Part shown: one piece after another, positions 53,364 through 62,216 of the stretch
Layout: every line of letters starts with the position of its first letter
Numbering within the stretch: the stretch's first letter is position 1
From: Ignavibacteria bacterium
GTDB taxonomy: Bacteria > Bacteroidota > Ignavibacteria > Tepidaquicellales > Tepidaquicellaceae
Length of the DNA: 64,000 nucleotides
NCBI GenBank assembly: GCA_016709315.1
Contig: JADJMZ010000005.1
Span: forward strand, 1-64,000
Direction of reading: 5' to 3'
Program-made: the position numbers and the translations under genes
The notes under the pieces: model-generated
Seen by the model: only the letters and a program-made list of their open reading frames with translations
Databases searched by the model: none
What the model was told of the DNA's origin: nothing

Positions 53364-53966
53364 TTGCTGAATTATTTGACTGATCAGAGTTTAAATACAA
53401 AAAGCGATGACAAGAATCTCATTGATGCATTTTTAAAAGGAGATCAGAATGCATTTAATCTTCTTATAAGAAAATATCAGGAGGGTATTTACAGAGTTAT
53501 ACGAAAAATGGTATTGGATCATGATGATGCTGATGATCTTACGCAGGAAGTTTTCATAAAAATTTATAATTCTGTCAATGAATTTCGCGGCGAGTCAAAG
53601 TTCTTTACTTATATTTACAGAATAGCTGTCAATTTATCACTGAATTTTCTGAATAAAAACAAGAGGAATTATTCAAGGAATGTAAGTCTGAGCGGAAATG
53701 AAGTAAGCTCGTCTGACCTGAAAGCTGATGAAATCATTGACGCAACAAACAGGACAGTTCTTCTTGAAAAAGCAATTGAATCTCTTCCCGCTCAGCAAAG
53801 AGCGGTTTTTAATCTGAGATATTATGAAAATCTCAGTTATGAAGAAATTTCATCAATAATGGAAAAATCAACAGGCGGTATGAAAGCTAATTATTTTCAT
53901 GCTTTAAAAAACTTGCAAAAATTCCTGATTAGCAATAAAATGTTTGAACTAATGGACACAAAATAA
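53364..53966 (+). CDS. ECF-type RNA polymerase sigma-70 factor (RpoE-like)
   Basis: The 200 aa product has region 2 (DDLTQEVFIKIYNSVNEFRGESKFFTYIYRI) and region 4 (ESLPAQQRAVFNLRYYENLSYEEISSIMEKSTGGMKANYFHAL). These are the most typical ECF features. The start is not certain: TTG at 53364 is used, and the next in-frame candidate is TTG at 53376. The gene heads a three-gene unit with a membrane-anchored partner (7 bp) and an exported helical protein (overlapping TAATG), and probably autoregulates it, as in related envelope-stress units. Confidence 0.92.
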   Translation: MLNYLTDQSLNTKSDDKNLIDAFLKGDQNAFNLLIRKYQEGIYRVIRKMVLDHDDADDLTQEVFIKIYNSVNEFRGESKFFTYIYRIAVNLSLNFLNKNKRNYSRNVSLSGNEVSSSDLKADEIIDATNRTVLLEKAIESLPAQQRAVFNLRYYENLSYEEISSIMEKSTGGMKANYFHALKNLQKFLISNKMFELMDTK

Positions 53967-53973
53967 ATAAAAG

Positions 53974-54813
53974 ATGGAAAATAAAATTATGAATGACGAG
54001 TTATCGGAAAATCTCCCGGATTACATTCTCAATAAGTTAGAAGATAAAAATCTTATTGAAAAAATTGAAAACCGTCTCAGTTCGGATTCTTCATTTAAAA
54101 CAGAATATGAGGAAATTAGAAATACGATGAGTTTCCTGAATAGCGCAGAATTCACTCCCCCTCCGGATAATTATTTTTCAAACCTTTCCGTAATTATTAA
54201 CAGAAGAATTGAAGTTAAAAATAAGAAATTCGGATTCTTTACTGATCCGCTGTTTATATTCAGAAAACTCATTCCGGTTTTAGGATTAATAATTCTGGCA
54301 GCTTACTTTATTTTCAGTTATGTAAAAAATGATACAGATAAGAATGAAACATCCGTTAATGAAAAAATTAGTTCTGATACTTTCAGCAAGGCACAGGAAA
54401 CTATTGAAAATAAAACTAAACCACCGGTAGAACTTTCTGAAATTATTACTCCTGATAAGACATCTGAAAGTAAAAATAAATCAATATACATCTCCGCGAA
54501 GAACAAAAAAATTAATTCTTCAAGAAATAAAAATAATTCTGATTTTACTATTATGAATGAAGAAACAAAATCTGAATCAGAAACAAATTATCCATCTGAT
54601 ACTGAAATAACTAACAAAAGCGCTTTGATCGCTGATAGTCATTTATTTTATGATGATTTTGATTCTGAAGAAGCTATTGAAGAATCTGAAGATACAGATA
54701 TGATTTATCAGACAAGCACTGACGATAACGAAGATCTTGAAGAAGAGCTGCTGCTGCTTTCACCTGAAGAAAAATATGAATTAATTAATAACTTAAAAAA
54801 ATCACAATTATAA
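53974..54813 (+). CDS. Membrane-anchored acidic protein, possible anti-sigma factor
   Basis: The 279 aa product has one membrane segment near residues 95-115 (LIPVLGLIILAAYFIFSYV). The N-terminal ~90 residues (LSENLPDYILNKLEDKNLIEKIENRLS) would be cytoplasmic, as in anti-sigma factors, and the C-terminal ~160 are acidic and rich in S, E, D and N, low-complexity, and would face the periplasm. There is no zinc-finger motif. It lies between the ECF sigma gene and a CpxP-like gene, which supports an anti-sigma or envelope-stress-sensing role, but the family is not recognised. Confidence 0.7.
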   Translation: MENKIMNDELSENLPDYILNKLEDKNLIEKIENRLSSDSSFKTEYEEIRNTMSFLNSAEFTPPPDNYFSNLSVIINRRIEVKNKKFGFFTDPLFIFRKLIPVLGLIILAAYFIFSYVKNDTDKNETSVNEKISSDTFSKAQETIENKTKPPVELSEIITPDKTSESKNKSIYISAKNKKINSSRNKNNSDFTIMNEETKSESETNYPSDTEITNKSALIADSHLFYDDFDSEEAIEESEDTDMIYQTSTDDNEDLEEELLLLSPEEKYELINNLKKSQL

Positions 54814-55304
54814 TGAAAAACATTTTACTCTTTTCGGTTTTTATTGTTTTTACATTTGTCAATCTGTCTACTGCTCAATTTGACAATAATAAAGATAATG
54901 ATAAAAAACAGTTCCGTGCGCAGATTGACAGTATTATGAAACAGAAGCTAATTGAAAAACTTGATCTGAGCGAATCATCTGCTGATAAATATATAATTGC
55001 AATCAGGGAGAATAACGGCAAGGTCAAAGATCTTCTGAAGGAAAAGAAAACTATCATGAAATCAATTGAAGCCGATCCGGAAGCTGCAGATGTCGGAAGC
55101 AAACTTGATAAGTCATTTGAGATAGATTCCAGGATAATTGAAACAAGAAAAGAATTCATCAGGGATGTAAGTTCATATATGACTCCTCAGCAAATTGCTA
55201 AGTCCATGATTCTTAAGAAAAATTTCAATAAAGAATTTAAGAATCAGATAAAGAAGCATAAAAACAAAGATAAGATCAATAAAAGAAATCAAAAACAGAA
55301 GTAA
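54813..55304 (+). CDS. Exported helical CpxP/Spy-like protein
   Basis: The 163 aa product starts within the previous stop (TAATG) and so is translationally coupled. It has a signal peptide (ILLFSVFIVFTFVNLSTAQ) and a helical, highly charged mature part with YMTPQQIAKSMIL, which fits the LTxxQ-like motif of Spy/CpxP. The tail is very basic (KNKDKINKRNQKQK). Such proteins sense or chaperone in the periplasm and are often the output or negative sensor of an ECF system. The assignment is pattern-based. A terminator follows. Confidence 0.7.
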   Translation: MKNILLFSVFIVFTFVNLSTAQFDNNKDNDKKQFRAQIDSIMKQKLIEKLDLSESSADKYIIAIRENNGKVKDLLKEKKTIMKSIEADPEAADVGSKLDKSFEIDSRIIETRKEFIRDVSSYMTPQQIAKSMILKKNFNKEFKNQIKKHKNKDKINKRNQKQK

Positions 55305-55335
55305 AATTTAATTTTCCTGTTACATTCATCAAAAA

Positions 55336-55368
55336 AGAGGCGAAGTGAAAACTTCGTCTTTTTTATTA
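55336..55368 (+). terminator. Terminator of the ECF sigma operon
   Basis: AGGCGAAGT pairs with ACTTCGTCT around a GAAA loop, with one G-T wobble, and runs into TTTTTT. Confidence 0.8.
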
Positions 55369-55579
55369 ACTAAATGATAAATAAAACATTTTCTACAGAA
55401 AGTATCCACTCAATGCAAAAATCCCAGCCTGAGTAAGGTTCTCAATTCCAAAAATGAATTTTCAATTAAAAAACTTTAAAATCTCAGGAGTTTAAGAATT
55501 ATAAGTTAGAATTTTTTAGAAAATCCTATTTCATAAAAAAGTCTGATCTGTATATTTCTCAAGTTGGTACGCGTCAAAA

Positions 55580-55695
55580 ATATTTTCTCGCAGATATTCG
55601 CTGAAAAAATTCGCAGATTTACTCAAAAAATCTATTTAAATCTTGTTTCTGCGAAATTCTGCGTGAAAAATTCTGCGGTCATCTGCGAGAAATTC
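55580..55695. repeat. Inverted repeat of TCTCGCAGAT / ATCTGCGAGA motif
   Basis: TTTTCTCGCAGAT (55583-55595) and its reverse complement ATCTGCGAGAAA (55681-55692) bound a long imperfect palindrome with repeated TTCGCAGA and TTCTGCG units. It is similar in kind to the interior of TIR copy 3. No gene is supported in 55305-55798 besides this and the terminator. Confidence 0.65.
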
Positions 55696-55798
55696 ACTCC
55701 GGAAAATTTTATCGTGTACAGAGATTTCTCAATCCGCACTATCTTATTCATTGATATTAAAATGGTATTTTTTTAGCTTGTCAACTTATTCTTTAAGT

Positions 55799-58700
55799 AT
55801 GTATAAAAATTTACCAGAAAATATATTTTTACCGGAACTTGAGAAGAAGGTTCTTGAATTTTGGAAAAAAGACAAGACTTTTGAAAAAAGCGTTTCCTCA
55901 AAAAACAGCGGAAAGCACTTCACTTTTTATGAAGGACCTCCGACTGCAAACGGACATCCCGGAATACATCACGTTATTTCCAGAACAGTAAAAGATATGA
56001 TCTGCCGGTACAAAGCAATGAATGGATACAAAGTGATCAGAAAAGCAGGATGGGACACTCAGGGATTGCCGGTGGAAGTGGAAGTGGAAAAGCAGCTCGG
56101 CATTAAGTCAAAACAGGAAATTGAAGATTACGGAGCTGTTGAATTCAATCAAAAATGCAAAGAATCCATTTTTATGTATCTGAAAGAATGGGAAGATCTT
56201 ACAGAAAGAATGGGTTACTGGATAAATCTAAAAGACGCTTATGTAACTTATCATAATGATTACATTGAATCTGTCTGGTGGGCTTTAAAGAGATTTTATG
56301 ATGACGGAAAAATTTATAAAGGATTTAAAATTCTTCCTTTTTGTCCCGTATGCGAATCCCCTCTTTCTTCACATGAAGTAGCGCAGGGATATCAGGATCT
56401 TAAAGACCCGTCTGTATTTGTTAAATTCCAGATTCTTTCGGGAGAATTCAAAGGTTCGGATTTTCTTGTCTGGACAACAACTCCCTGGACACTGATCTCT
56501 AATTCAGCTTTATGTGTAAATCCTGATTTTGATTATGTAAAAATAAAAACTTCGAAAGATGAAAATCTTATTCTTGCAAAAGAAAGATTAACTGTAATAC
56601 AGGAAGAATACAGTATTGAAAAAGAATTCAAAGGTAAAGATCTTGAAAGAATAGAATATGCTCCTTTATATGAATTTCTTAAAGATGAGAAGAAAGGATT
56701 TTACGTTACTAACGGTGATTTTGTAACTATTGAAGACGGATCAGGAATTGTCCACATTGCGCCGGCATTCGGAGAAGATGATTATCAGATAGGAATAAAA
56801 TATGACCTTCCGTTCTTTCAGGCGGTAGGCAAGGACGGACTTTTTACTGATGAAGTTCTTTTGTTCAAAGGAAAAAACTTCAAAGCCGCCGATCCTGAAA
56901 TAATTCTTGATCTGAAAAGCAAAGGAAGACTTTATAAGAAAGAAATGTTCGTTCACTCTTATCCTCATTGCTGGAGACATCACGTTCCGCTGATGTATTA
57001 TGCAACTGATTCCTGGTTTATAAAAACAACAGCATATAAAGATAAAATGCTGGAACTAAATAAATCAATCAACTGGCATCCTGAAACCTTCGGATCGGGC
57101 AGATTCGGAAAGTGGCTCGAGGAAAACAAAGACTGGGCAATTTCAAGAAACAGATTCTGGGGAACTCCGCTGCCTATATGGTTTTACACAGATGAATCAG
57201 GGCAGGAACATTATGAATGTATCGGAAGTCTTAAAGAACTTACTGAAAAAGCTGTCAACTTTAATGAAGTTTATAAAAACGTAAAATTAAAAGGCAAAGA
57301 TCCTGTCAGAGATAAAAATCTTGATCTTCACAAACCTTACATTGACGAAGTAATTATCAGATCAAAAGACGGTCATGAAATGAAACGTGTCAAACAGGTT
57401 ATAGACTGCTGGTTTGACAGCGGCTCTATGCCATTTGCGCAGTATCATTTTCCTTTTGAAAACAAAGAAGCTTTCGAGGCAAATTATCCTGCCGACTTCA
57501 TTGCTGAAGGAATAGATCAGACACGAGGATGGTTTTATTCAATGCATGCTATCGGAACTTTCCTTTTTGATAAACCTGCATACAGCAACTTAATTGTCAA
57601 CGGTCTGATACTCGATAAATTCGGCAAGAAGATGAGCAAGTCAATGGGAAACGCAATCAATCCTTTTGAGCTCATGGAGAGTTACGGAGCTGACGTTCTC
57701 AGATGGTATCTTATCTCTTCCTCCCCTATTGGCAATTCCAAACTTTTCAATGAAGAAGATCTTTCAGATATACAAAATAAATTTTTTGATACTCTGATAA
57801 ATACAGTAAGATTTTTTATTATTTATTCCAATCTTGTTGACTTTGATTACGAAGATGAAAAAATCACGAAACCGGAAGACAGGGATATTCTTGACAGATG
57901 GATACTTTCTGAGTTAAATACATTAAAGAAGAATTACTCCGAACTGATGGATGATTATGATATTACAAAAGCTACAAGACTTCTGTATGATTTTACGCTG
58001 GATGAATTATCCAACTGGTATATCCGCAGAAACAGAAAGCGTTTCAGAAATCCTCACAATGAAAAAGACAAGCAGGCGGGATATCAGACATTGTATGAAG
58101 TGATAATCGAACTTCTGAAAATGATCGCTCCTGTTTCACCTTTTATATCTGAAATGCTTTACAGGAACCTTACGGGAAACGGAATTTCTATTCATCTGAC
58201 TGAATTCACAGTTCACGATACATCTGTCATTGACAAAGAACTCGAATCGGAAATGAAACTTGCACAGGATATTGTATATCTTGTCAGATCAATGAGAGTT
58301 AAGAATAATCTTAAAGTAAGACAGCCGCTTCAGCAAATACTGGTTCCGGTACTGGATCCTGAGGATTATCAAAGACTTCTTAATATAAAAGAAATAGTGC
58401 TTGAAGAAGTTAATGTAAAAGAACTCAATATAATTGAAGGCGATTCGGATATTATTATAAAAAAAGCTAAACCGAATTTTAAATCCATAGGACCGAAATT
58501 CGGAAAAGATGTAAAACGAATTCAGCTGCTGATCAATAACCTCACATCTTCGCAGATTTCAGAACTTGAGAAGAAAGGAAGTTTGCAGGTGGAAGATTTT
58601 GCTATTCAGTCAGACGATGTGGAGCTATACACTGAAAACATTGAAGGATGGATAGTAGAATCATATAATGGAATTACAATTGCGCTCGACACAAAACTTG

Positions 58701-58972
58701 ATGAAACGTTAAGAGATGAGGGCATTGTGAGAGAATTTATTAACAGAGTGCAGAACTACAGAAGGACAAACGATTTTGAAGTTTCGGATAAAATTAAGAT
58801 TTATTTAAAAACTCCTGAAAATATTAATTCCGTTTTGTTGAATTACGAAGATTACATAAAAGATGAAACATTAACAGAAAAAATTCTCAGCGGTGAAGGA
58901 AAAGAATTTGAATTTCTAAAAACAGAAATAAACGGTGATCCGTGCGAGATATATATTCAAAAAGCAATTTAA
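55799..58972 (+). CDS. ileS: Isoleucine-tRNA ligase (type 2)
   Basis: The 1057 aa product charges tRNA-Ile. The start at ATG 55799 (MYKNLPENIFLPELEKKVLEFW) is preferred over the longer 5' reading, which adds 16 unlike residues. The class I motifs are HPGIHH at residues 53-58 (HIGH-type) and KMSKS at 611-615. The editing domain lies between them, with WTTTPWTLISN near 230. The EGPPTANGHPG and the C-terminal anticodon region fit the eukaryote-like type 2 IleRS, which is also found in several Bacteroidota and is often less sensitive to mupirocin. It starts an operon with a DksA-like gene and lspA. Confidence 0.95.
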   Translation: MYKNLPENIFLPELEKKVLEFWKKDKTFEKSVSSKNSGKHFTFYEGPPTANGHPGIHHVISRTVKDMICRYKAMNGYKVIRKAGWDTQGLPVEVEVEKQLGIKSKQEIEDYGAVEFNQKCKESIFMYLKEWEDLTERMGYWINLKDAYVTYHNDYIESVWWALKRFYDDGKIYKGFKILPFCPVCESPLSSHEVAQGYQDLKDPSVFVKFQILSGEFKGSDFLVWTTTPWTLISNSALCVNPDFDYVKIKTSKDENLILAKERLTVIQEEYSIEKEFKGKDLERIEYAPLYEFLKDEKKGFYVTNGDFVTIEDGSGIVHIAPAFGEDDYQIGIKYDLPFFQAVGKDGLFTDEVLLFKGKNFKAADPEIILDLKSKGRLYKKEMFVHSYPHCWRHHVPLMYYATDSWFIKTTAYKDKMLELNKSINWHPETFGSGRFGKWLEENKDWAISRNRFWGTPLPIWFYTDESGQEHYECIGSLKELTEKAVNFNEVYKNVKLKGKDPVRDKNLDLHKPYIDEVIIRSKDGHEMKRVKQVIDCWFDSGSMPFAQYHFPFENKEAFEANYPADFIAEGIDQTRGWFYSMHAIGTFLFDKPAYSNLIVNGLILDKFGKKMSKSMGNAINPFELMESYGADVLRWYLISSSPIGNSKLFNEEDLSDIQNKFFDTLINTVRFFIIYSNLVDFDYEDEKITKPEDRDILDRWILSELNTLKKNYSELMDDYDITKATRLLYDFTLDELSNWYIRRNRKRFRNPHNEKDKQAGYQTLYEVIIELLKMIAPVSPFISEMLYRNLTGNGISIHLTEFTVHDTSVIDKELESEMKLAQDIVYLVRSMRVKNNLKVRQPLQQILVPVLDPEDYQRLLNIKEIVLEEVNVKELNIIEGDSDIIIKKAKPNFKSIGPKFGKDVKRIQLLINNLTSSQISELEKKGSLQVEDFAIQSDDVELYTENIEGWIVESYNGITIALDTKLDETLRDEGIVREFINRVQNYRRTNDFEVSDKIKIYLKTPENINSVLLNYEDYIKDETLTEKILSGEGKEFEFLKTEINGDPCEIYIQKAI

Positions 58973-59013
58973 CCTTTAAAATATTCTAATCAACCATTAC
59001 AAGGAGCAGTGAA

Positions 59014-59715
59014 TTGGCAAAACTACAAACGAAAAAGAAATCAGCAGCAAAAGCCAAAGTTAAAGCAAAACTAAAGCCGGGTTTGAAAGTAAAATCCGCT
59101 GTTAAAAAGGTCAAGCCGGTTACCGCTAAGACTTTAAGCAAAAAAAGCGCCGGTAAGGTGACAAAAATTATTAAGGTTTCTGAATCAGCAAATGTGAAAG
59201 AAAATACCAGTAAGAAAAAATTAAGTCCTTTTTCAAATGGTAAAAATCACATAAAAAGAGAAATAGTAATTCCTGTTGAAAAAAAGATTAAGAAGTTTAA
59301 ACCGAATAAAAAAGTAAAATATACTGCTGCCGAACTCAGACATTTCAGGGAAATTATTATTAAAGAGAGAAAAGCGATTATTGAAAGCGCAAAAGCAAAT
59401 ATGGATGCTCTGGTAGACAAAGAGTCCGGAGAATACAAAGGGGATAATCTTACTTATTCCTCACACATGGCGGAGCAGGGAACTGATGAAATGGAAAGAG
59501 AAAAGAATTATATGTTCGTTCAGAGAGATGAAAAATATCTTGGATATCTTCAGGATGCGCTGATACGGATAGATCAGGGTACATACGGTATTTGTGTTGA
59601 CTGCAAGGATCATCCGAAAAATCTATGCAGATCCTGTCCGCTGATTCAGAAAGAAAGACTTGAACTTGTGCCAATCACGCAGCATTGCATTGAGTGTAAA
59701 AACTTAAGAGGATAA
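59014..59715 (+). CDS. TraR/DksA-family zinc-finger protein with Lys-rich N-terminal extension
   Basis: The 233 aa product starts at TTG 59014, preceded by AAGGAG. The C-terminal half is DksA-like: helical coiled coil (residues 105-170) with ELRHFREIIIKERKAIIESAKAN and DEMEREKNYMFVQRDEKYLGYLQDAL, then a C4 zinc site (CVDC and CIEC flanking CRSCP). The N-terminal ~95 residues are rich in Lys, Ala and Val, with low complexity, and are longer than in typical DksA (about 150 aa). It may modulate RNA polymerase. It lies between ileS and lspA (9 bp from lspA), the usual Bacteroidota order. Confidence 0.85.
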   Translation: MAKLQTKKKSAAKAKVKAKLKPGLKVKSAVKKVKPVTAKTLSKKSAGKVTKIIKVSESANVKENTSKKKLSPFSNGKNHIKREIVIPVEKKIKKFKPNKKVKYTAAELRHFREIIIKERKAIIESAKANMDALVDKESGEYKGDNLTYSSHMAEQGTDEMEREKNYMFVQRDEKYLGYLQDALIRIDQGTYGICVDCKDHPKNLCRSCPLIQKERLELVPITQHCIECKNLRG

Positions 59716-59724
59716 ACATATAAT

Positions 59725-60534
59725 TTGAGAGTTTTAATTTATACTTTTTTTATAGTTGCAGCTGATCAGATCACGAAATTGTATGTTAAAGGCATAAAGA
59801 TACCTTTTCTGGGAATTGATATTACAGGAATGCCTTATCAGTCCTCGATCAATGTTATTGGTAATTTTTTCAAGATTACATTTATTGAAAATCCCGGCAT
59901 GGCTTTCGGGTTACAGATAGGGGGAAAATTATTCCTTTCTTTATTTACAATATTCGCGACTCTTCTTTTAATTGGTTTTTTATATAAGAACAGAAACGAA
60001 GGTCTTCTTTTAAGATTAGCGCTTTCATTCATACTCGGCGGAGCGATAGGAAACCTTATTGACAGAATATTTTACGGAAAGATTTACGATTATGCTCCCA
60101 TATTCTATGGCAAGGTAGTAGATTTTCTTCACTTTGATTTTCCGAATTTCACAATATTCGGTAAAAATATTTACTCCTGGCCAATATTTAATATTGCTGA
60201 TGTCTTTGTAACAATCGGATTTCTTATGATACTTATAGGATATAAAAGGATATTTGATACAGAGGAAAAAAATCAAACTGATTTAATGACGGGCGAAGTT
60301 TTAGTGCAGGGTAATGATATGACATTTCCGGAAAATTCCATTCAGAATTCTGGAAATACTTTGCTGAAAGATGAATACAAAAATTCTTTAACTGAACAGG
60401 AGTTTCCTGTTCAGGAAGAAACCGATAAAAATTTAAATCCTGCAAAAGAAAAAGCAGATATTATTGATTTAAAAAATGATGATTCTGTAGAAATTAATAT
60501 TGAAGATAGCAAAACTAATCCGGGAAATTCCTGA
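59725..60534 (+). CDS. lspA: Lipoprotein signal peptidase (signal peptidase II) with long C-terminal tail
   Basis: The 269 aa membrane aspartyl protease cleaves prolipoprotein signals. The two catalytic Asp are Asp113 (GNLIDR) and Asp159 (FNIADV); Asp14 in the DQITK motif is also conserved. Four membrane segments cover residues 1-175. The last ~90 residues (after YKRIFDTEEKNQTD) form an acidic, disordered tail rich in N, E, K and D that is not found in typical LspA (about 165 aa). The start is TTG at 59725. It is last in the ileS-DksA-like-lspA operon, with a terminator after it. Confidence 0.92.
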   Translation: MRVLIYTFFIVAADQITKLYVKGIKIPFLGIDITGMPYQSSINVIGNFFKITFIENPGMAFGLQIGGKLFLSLFTIFATLLLIGFLYKNRNEGLLLRLALSFILGGAIGNLIDRIFYGKIYDYAPIFYGKVVDFLHFDFPNFTIFGKNIYSWPIFNIADVFVTIGFLMILIGYKRIFDTEEKNQTDLMTGEVLVQGNDMTFPENSIQNSGNTLLKDEYKNSLTEQEFPVQEETDKNLNPAKEKADIIDLKNDDSVEINIEDSKTNPGNS

Positions 60535-60544
60535 TAAAATAAAA

Positions 60545-60574
60545 AGACCGGCTGATAAAATTACCGACCGGTCT
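60545..60574. terminator. Bidirectional terminator between lspA and ferredoxin
   Basis: AGACCGG (60545-60551) pairs with CCGGTCT (60568-60574). The stem lies between convergent genes, with T-rich and A-rich flanks. Confidence 0.75.
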
Positions 60575-60598
60575 CTGTTAGAATAAAAATACTTAATT

Positions 60599-60931
60599 TT
60601 ACCTTCCTTCTTTATCCAGTTCTTCTTTTCTTTTCAGCAGAGTATCCTTATCCTCCACATGATTTGGATCGGGAATGCAGCAATCCACAGGACAGACTGC
60701 AGCGCACTGCGGTTCGTCATGAAATCCTACACATTCAGTACATTTATCCGGTGAAATATAAAAGTATTCACTTGAAAAGAAACCTGTTGCTCCTGAAGGC
60801 GCAGCATCTCCTTCTCCGTAAGATTTGCCGGACAGGACCCAGTTGGCTCCGCCTTCATAGATCGCAGTGTTCGGACATTCGGGCTCGCATGCACCACAAT
60901 TGATACACTCCGTTGTAATCATAATTGCCAT
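60599..60931 (-). CDS. Ferredoxin with two [4Fe-4S] clusters (YfhL-like)
   Basis: The 110 aa product has two cluster-binding motifs: CINCGACEPECP near residues 9-20 and CTECVGFHDEPQCAAVCP near 65-82. The extended spacing in the second, with an insertion (VGFHDEPQ), is typical of YfhL-type ferredoxins. The insert between the motifs (about 40 residues) and the short acidic tail also fit. An AAGGAG site precedes the ATG at 60931. It stands alone; its redox partner is not clear. Confidence 0.92.
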   Translation of the reverse strand: MAIMITTECINCGACEPECPNTAIYEGGANWVLSGKSYGEGDAAPSGATGFFSSEYFYISPDKCTECVGFHDEPQCAAVCPVDCCIPDPNHVEDKDTLLKRKEELDKEGR

Positions 60932-61291
60932 AAAAATAACTCCTTATAGTTAGTTAATAGTATTGTTTTTTGTGATACAAATTTACTTAAATATAATTTT
61001 GTATTCAATTTCAATATTTATATACAAGCAATATTTTTTAAATTTTAATTATAAAGGAAGTTGGTTAATGAAGATACAGTATTTTAAATTAGTGTATATA
61101 AAAGAAGAGACCTGCTTTTATTTATTTTAAAATTTAGATAAAAATAATCAAACAAAAGCAGGTTTTCGATGTGAAAATAAATATGATTTTTATTTTATTG
61201 CAGTATACATATTTCGAAAAGATCTTTGGTTATAAAATTGTAATTAATATATTAGTTATTGATTCAAATTCAGATTCAAGCTATTCACTTT
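60932..61291. other. Intergenic region with a weak inverted repeat
   Basis: ACCTGCTTTT (61110-61119) pairs with AAAAGCAGGT (61154-61163), with a 34-nt AT-rich loop; weak terminator or an old element. No ORF is convincing. Confidence 0.45.
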
Positions 61292-61504
61292 CTATAAAGG
61301 CTGATTCTTGTTTTGCATGTCATATCTTGGTTTTGGTTCATTATTATTCATCGAACCAGCATTATCACCGTCAATTTCAATATTTACATCTGCTTTATAA
61401 TTCAAATCATGAACAATTTCTATGAATTTTTCTGTCTCAGCATTTCCCAGGGTATTATTTTCTGTTTCCGGATAACTATCTGTATTGATTTCAGGATTTT
61501 TCAT
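61292..61504 (-). CDS. Hypothetical small acidic protein (doubtful)
   Basis: The 70 aa ORF is hydrophilic and acidic (MKNPEINTDSYPETENNT...), with an ATG start and only a weak AAAGA upstream. No family is recognised. An overlapping plus-strand ORF competes with it. The composition (D, E, N, K) is more protein-like on this strand. It may be real, but support is weak. Confidence 0.4.
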   Translation of the reverse strand: MKNPEINTDSYPETENNTLGNAETEKFIEIVHDLNYKADVNIEIDGDNAGSMNNNEPKPRYDMQNKNQPL

Positions 61505-61538
61505 CTTTAATAAGATTTAGTTGAATAAATTTTTATGT

Positions 61539-61772
61539 TTAAATTAATGTACTAAGAATATAAAACTTATTAATACTGTTTTGATACTCTGTACTTAGAT
61601 TCAAATTTTCAATTTGAATTGTATCTGTTTTGGAATTATTATCTTTCTCTTCACTGTAATCTGAACTGAAATCGAATGCTGAACGAATGCCATAAACTGC
61701 AAGTTCATATTCAATCTCTTTAGAACTTTTTAAATTCCTATCATTAGAATTTTCCATGAAAGCCGCCTTCAT
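61539..61772 (-). CDS. Hypothetical small protein (doubtful)
   Basis: The 77 aa ORF begins MKAAFMENSNDRNL; Met6 is an alternative start. GAAGGCGG overlaps its first codons. The sequence is hydrophilic, ends in a short hydrophobic stretch (FYILSTLI), and has no recognisable domain. It lies 34 bp upstream of another small minus-strand ORF, so the two may be co-transcribed. Confidence 0.4.
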   Translation of the reverse strand: MKAAFMENSNDRNLKSSKEIEYELAVYGIRSAFDFSSDYSEEKDNNSKTDTIQIENLNLSTEYQNSINKFYILSTLI

Positions 61773-62216
61773 TTAAAGTTATATTACTTGTAACAACATT
61801 TACTGTGCCACCAGTATTATTTTAACTTTCATTCTATAAACAAACTAAATTGAATACTTAAAAATATAAGTTTTGACAATAATGACAGATAATGTCAAAG
61901 AGTAGTCAGGATAGAAATTTTAATAAATTAAATATGCAGGATTTATTGAGGACAGTTTGTCTTCAAAGATAATTTTAAGATGTATAAACAAAGTAAGTTT
62001 AATGAAGGAAAGTTGAAATTTAAAGCAATTGCGAGAGTATTTCAGGCAATTTATCACCAATCAGCCTTGAATCCAAGGCGGAGAAAGATTTCTTTCTATC
62101 TATCTGTTAATAGAAATAAATAAATTGGAAATTTTTAAAATTTTTTTAAGTAAGATTTTTGGAAGGATATGAACTCAGATTCAAAAGTAAGATAAATTGC
62201 TTGGTTTGTTATGTAT
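61773..62216. other. Intergenic region, nothing recognised
   Basis: The 444 bases are AT-rich. I see no ORF of credible composition, terminator or repeat. Confidence 0.4.

Noticed and set aside
55564..55776. Plus-strand ORF of 70 aa before ileS
   Set aside because: It reads through the TCTCGCAGAT inverted repeat, so its composition reflects the repeat.
61171..61425. Plus-strand ORF of 84 aa overlapping the small minus-strand ORF
   Set aside because: Hydrophobic and His/Tyr-rich composition like the antisense of an AT-rich acidic ORF; no start context.
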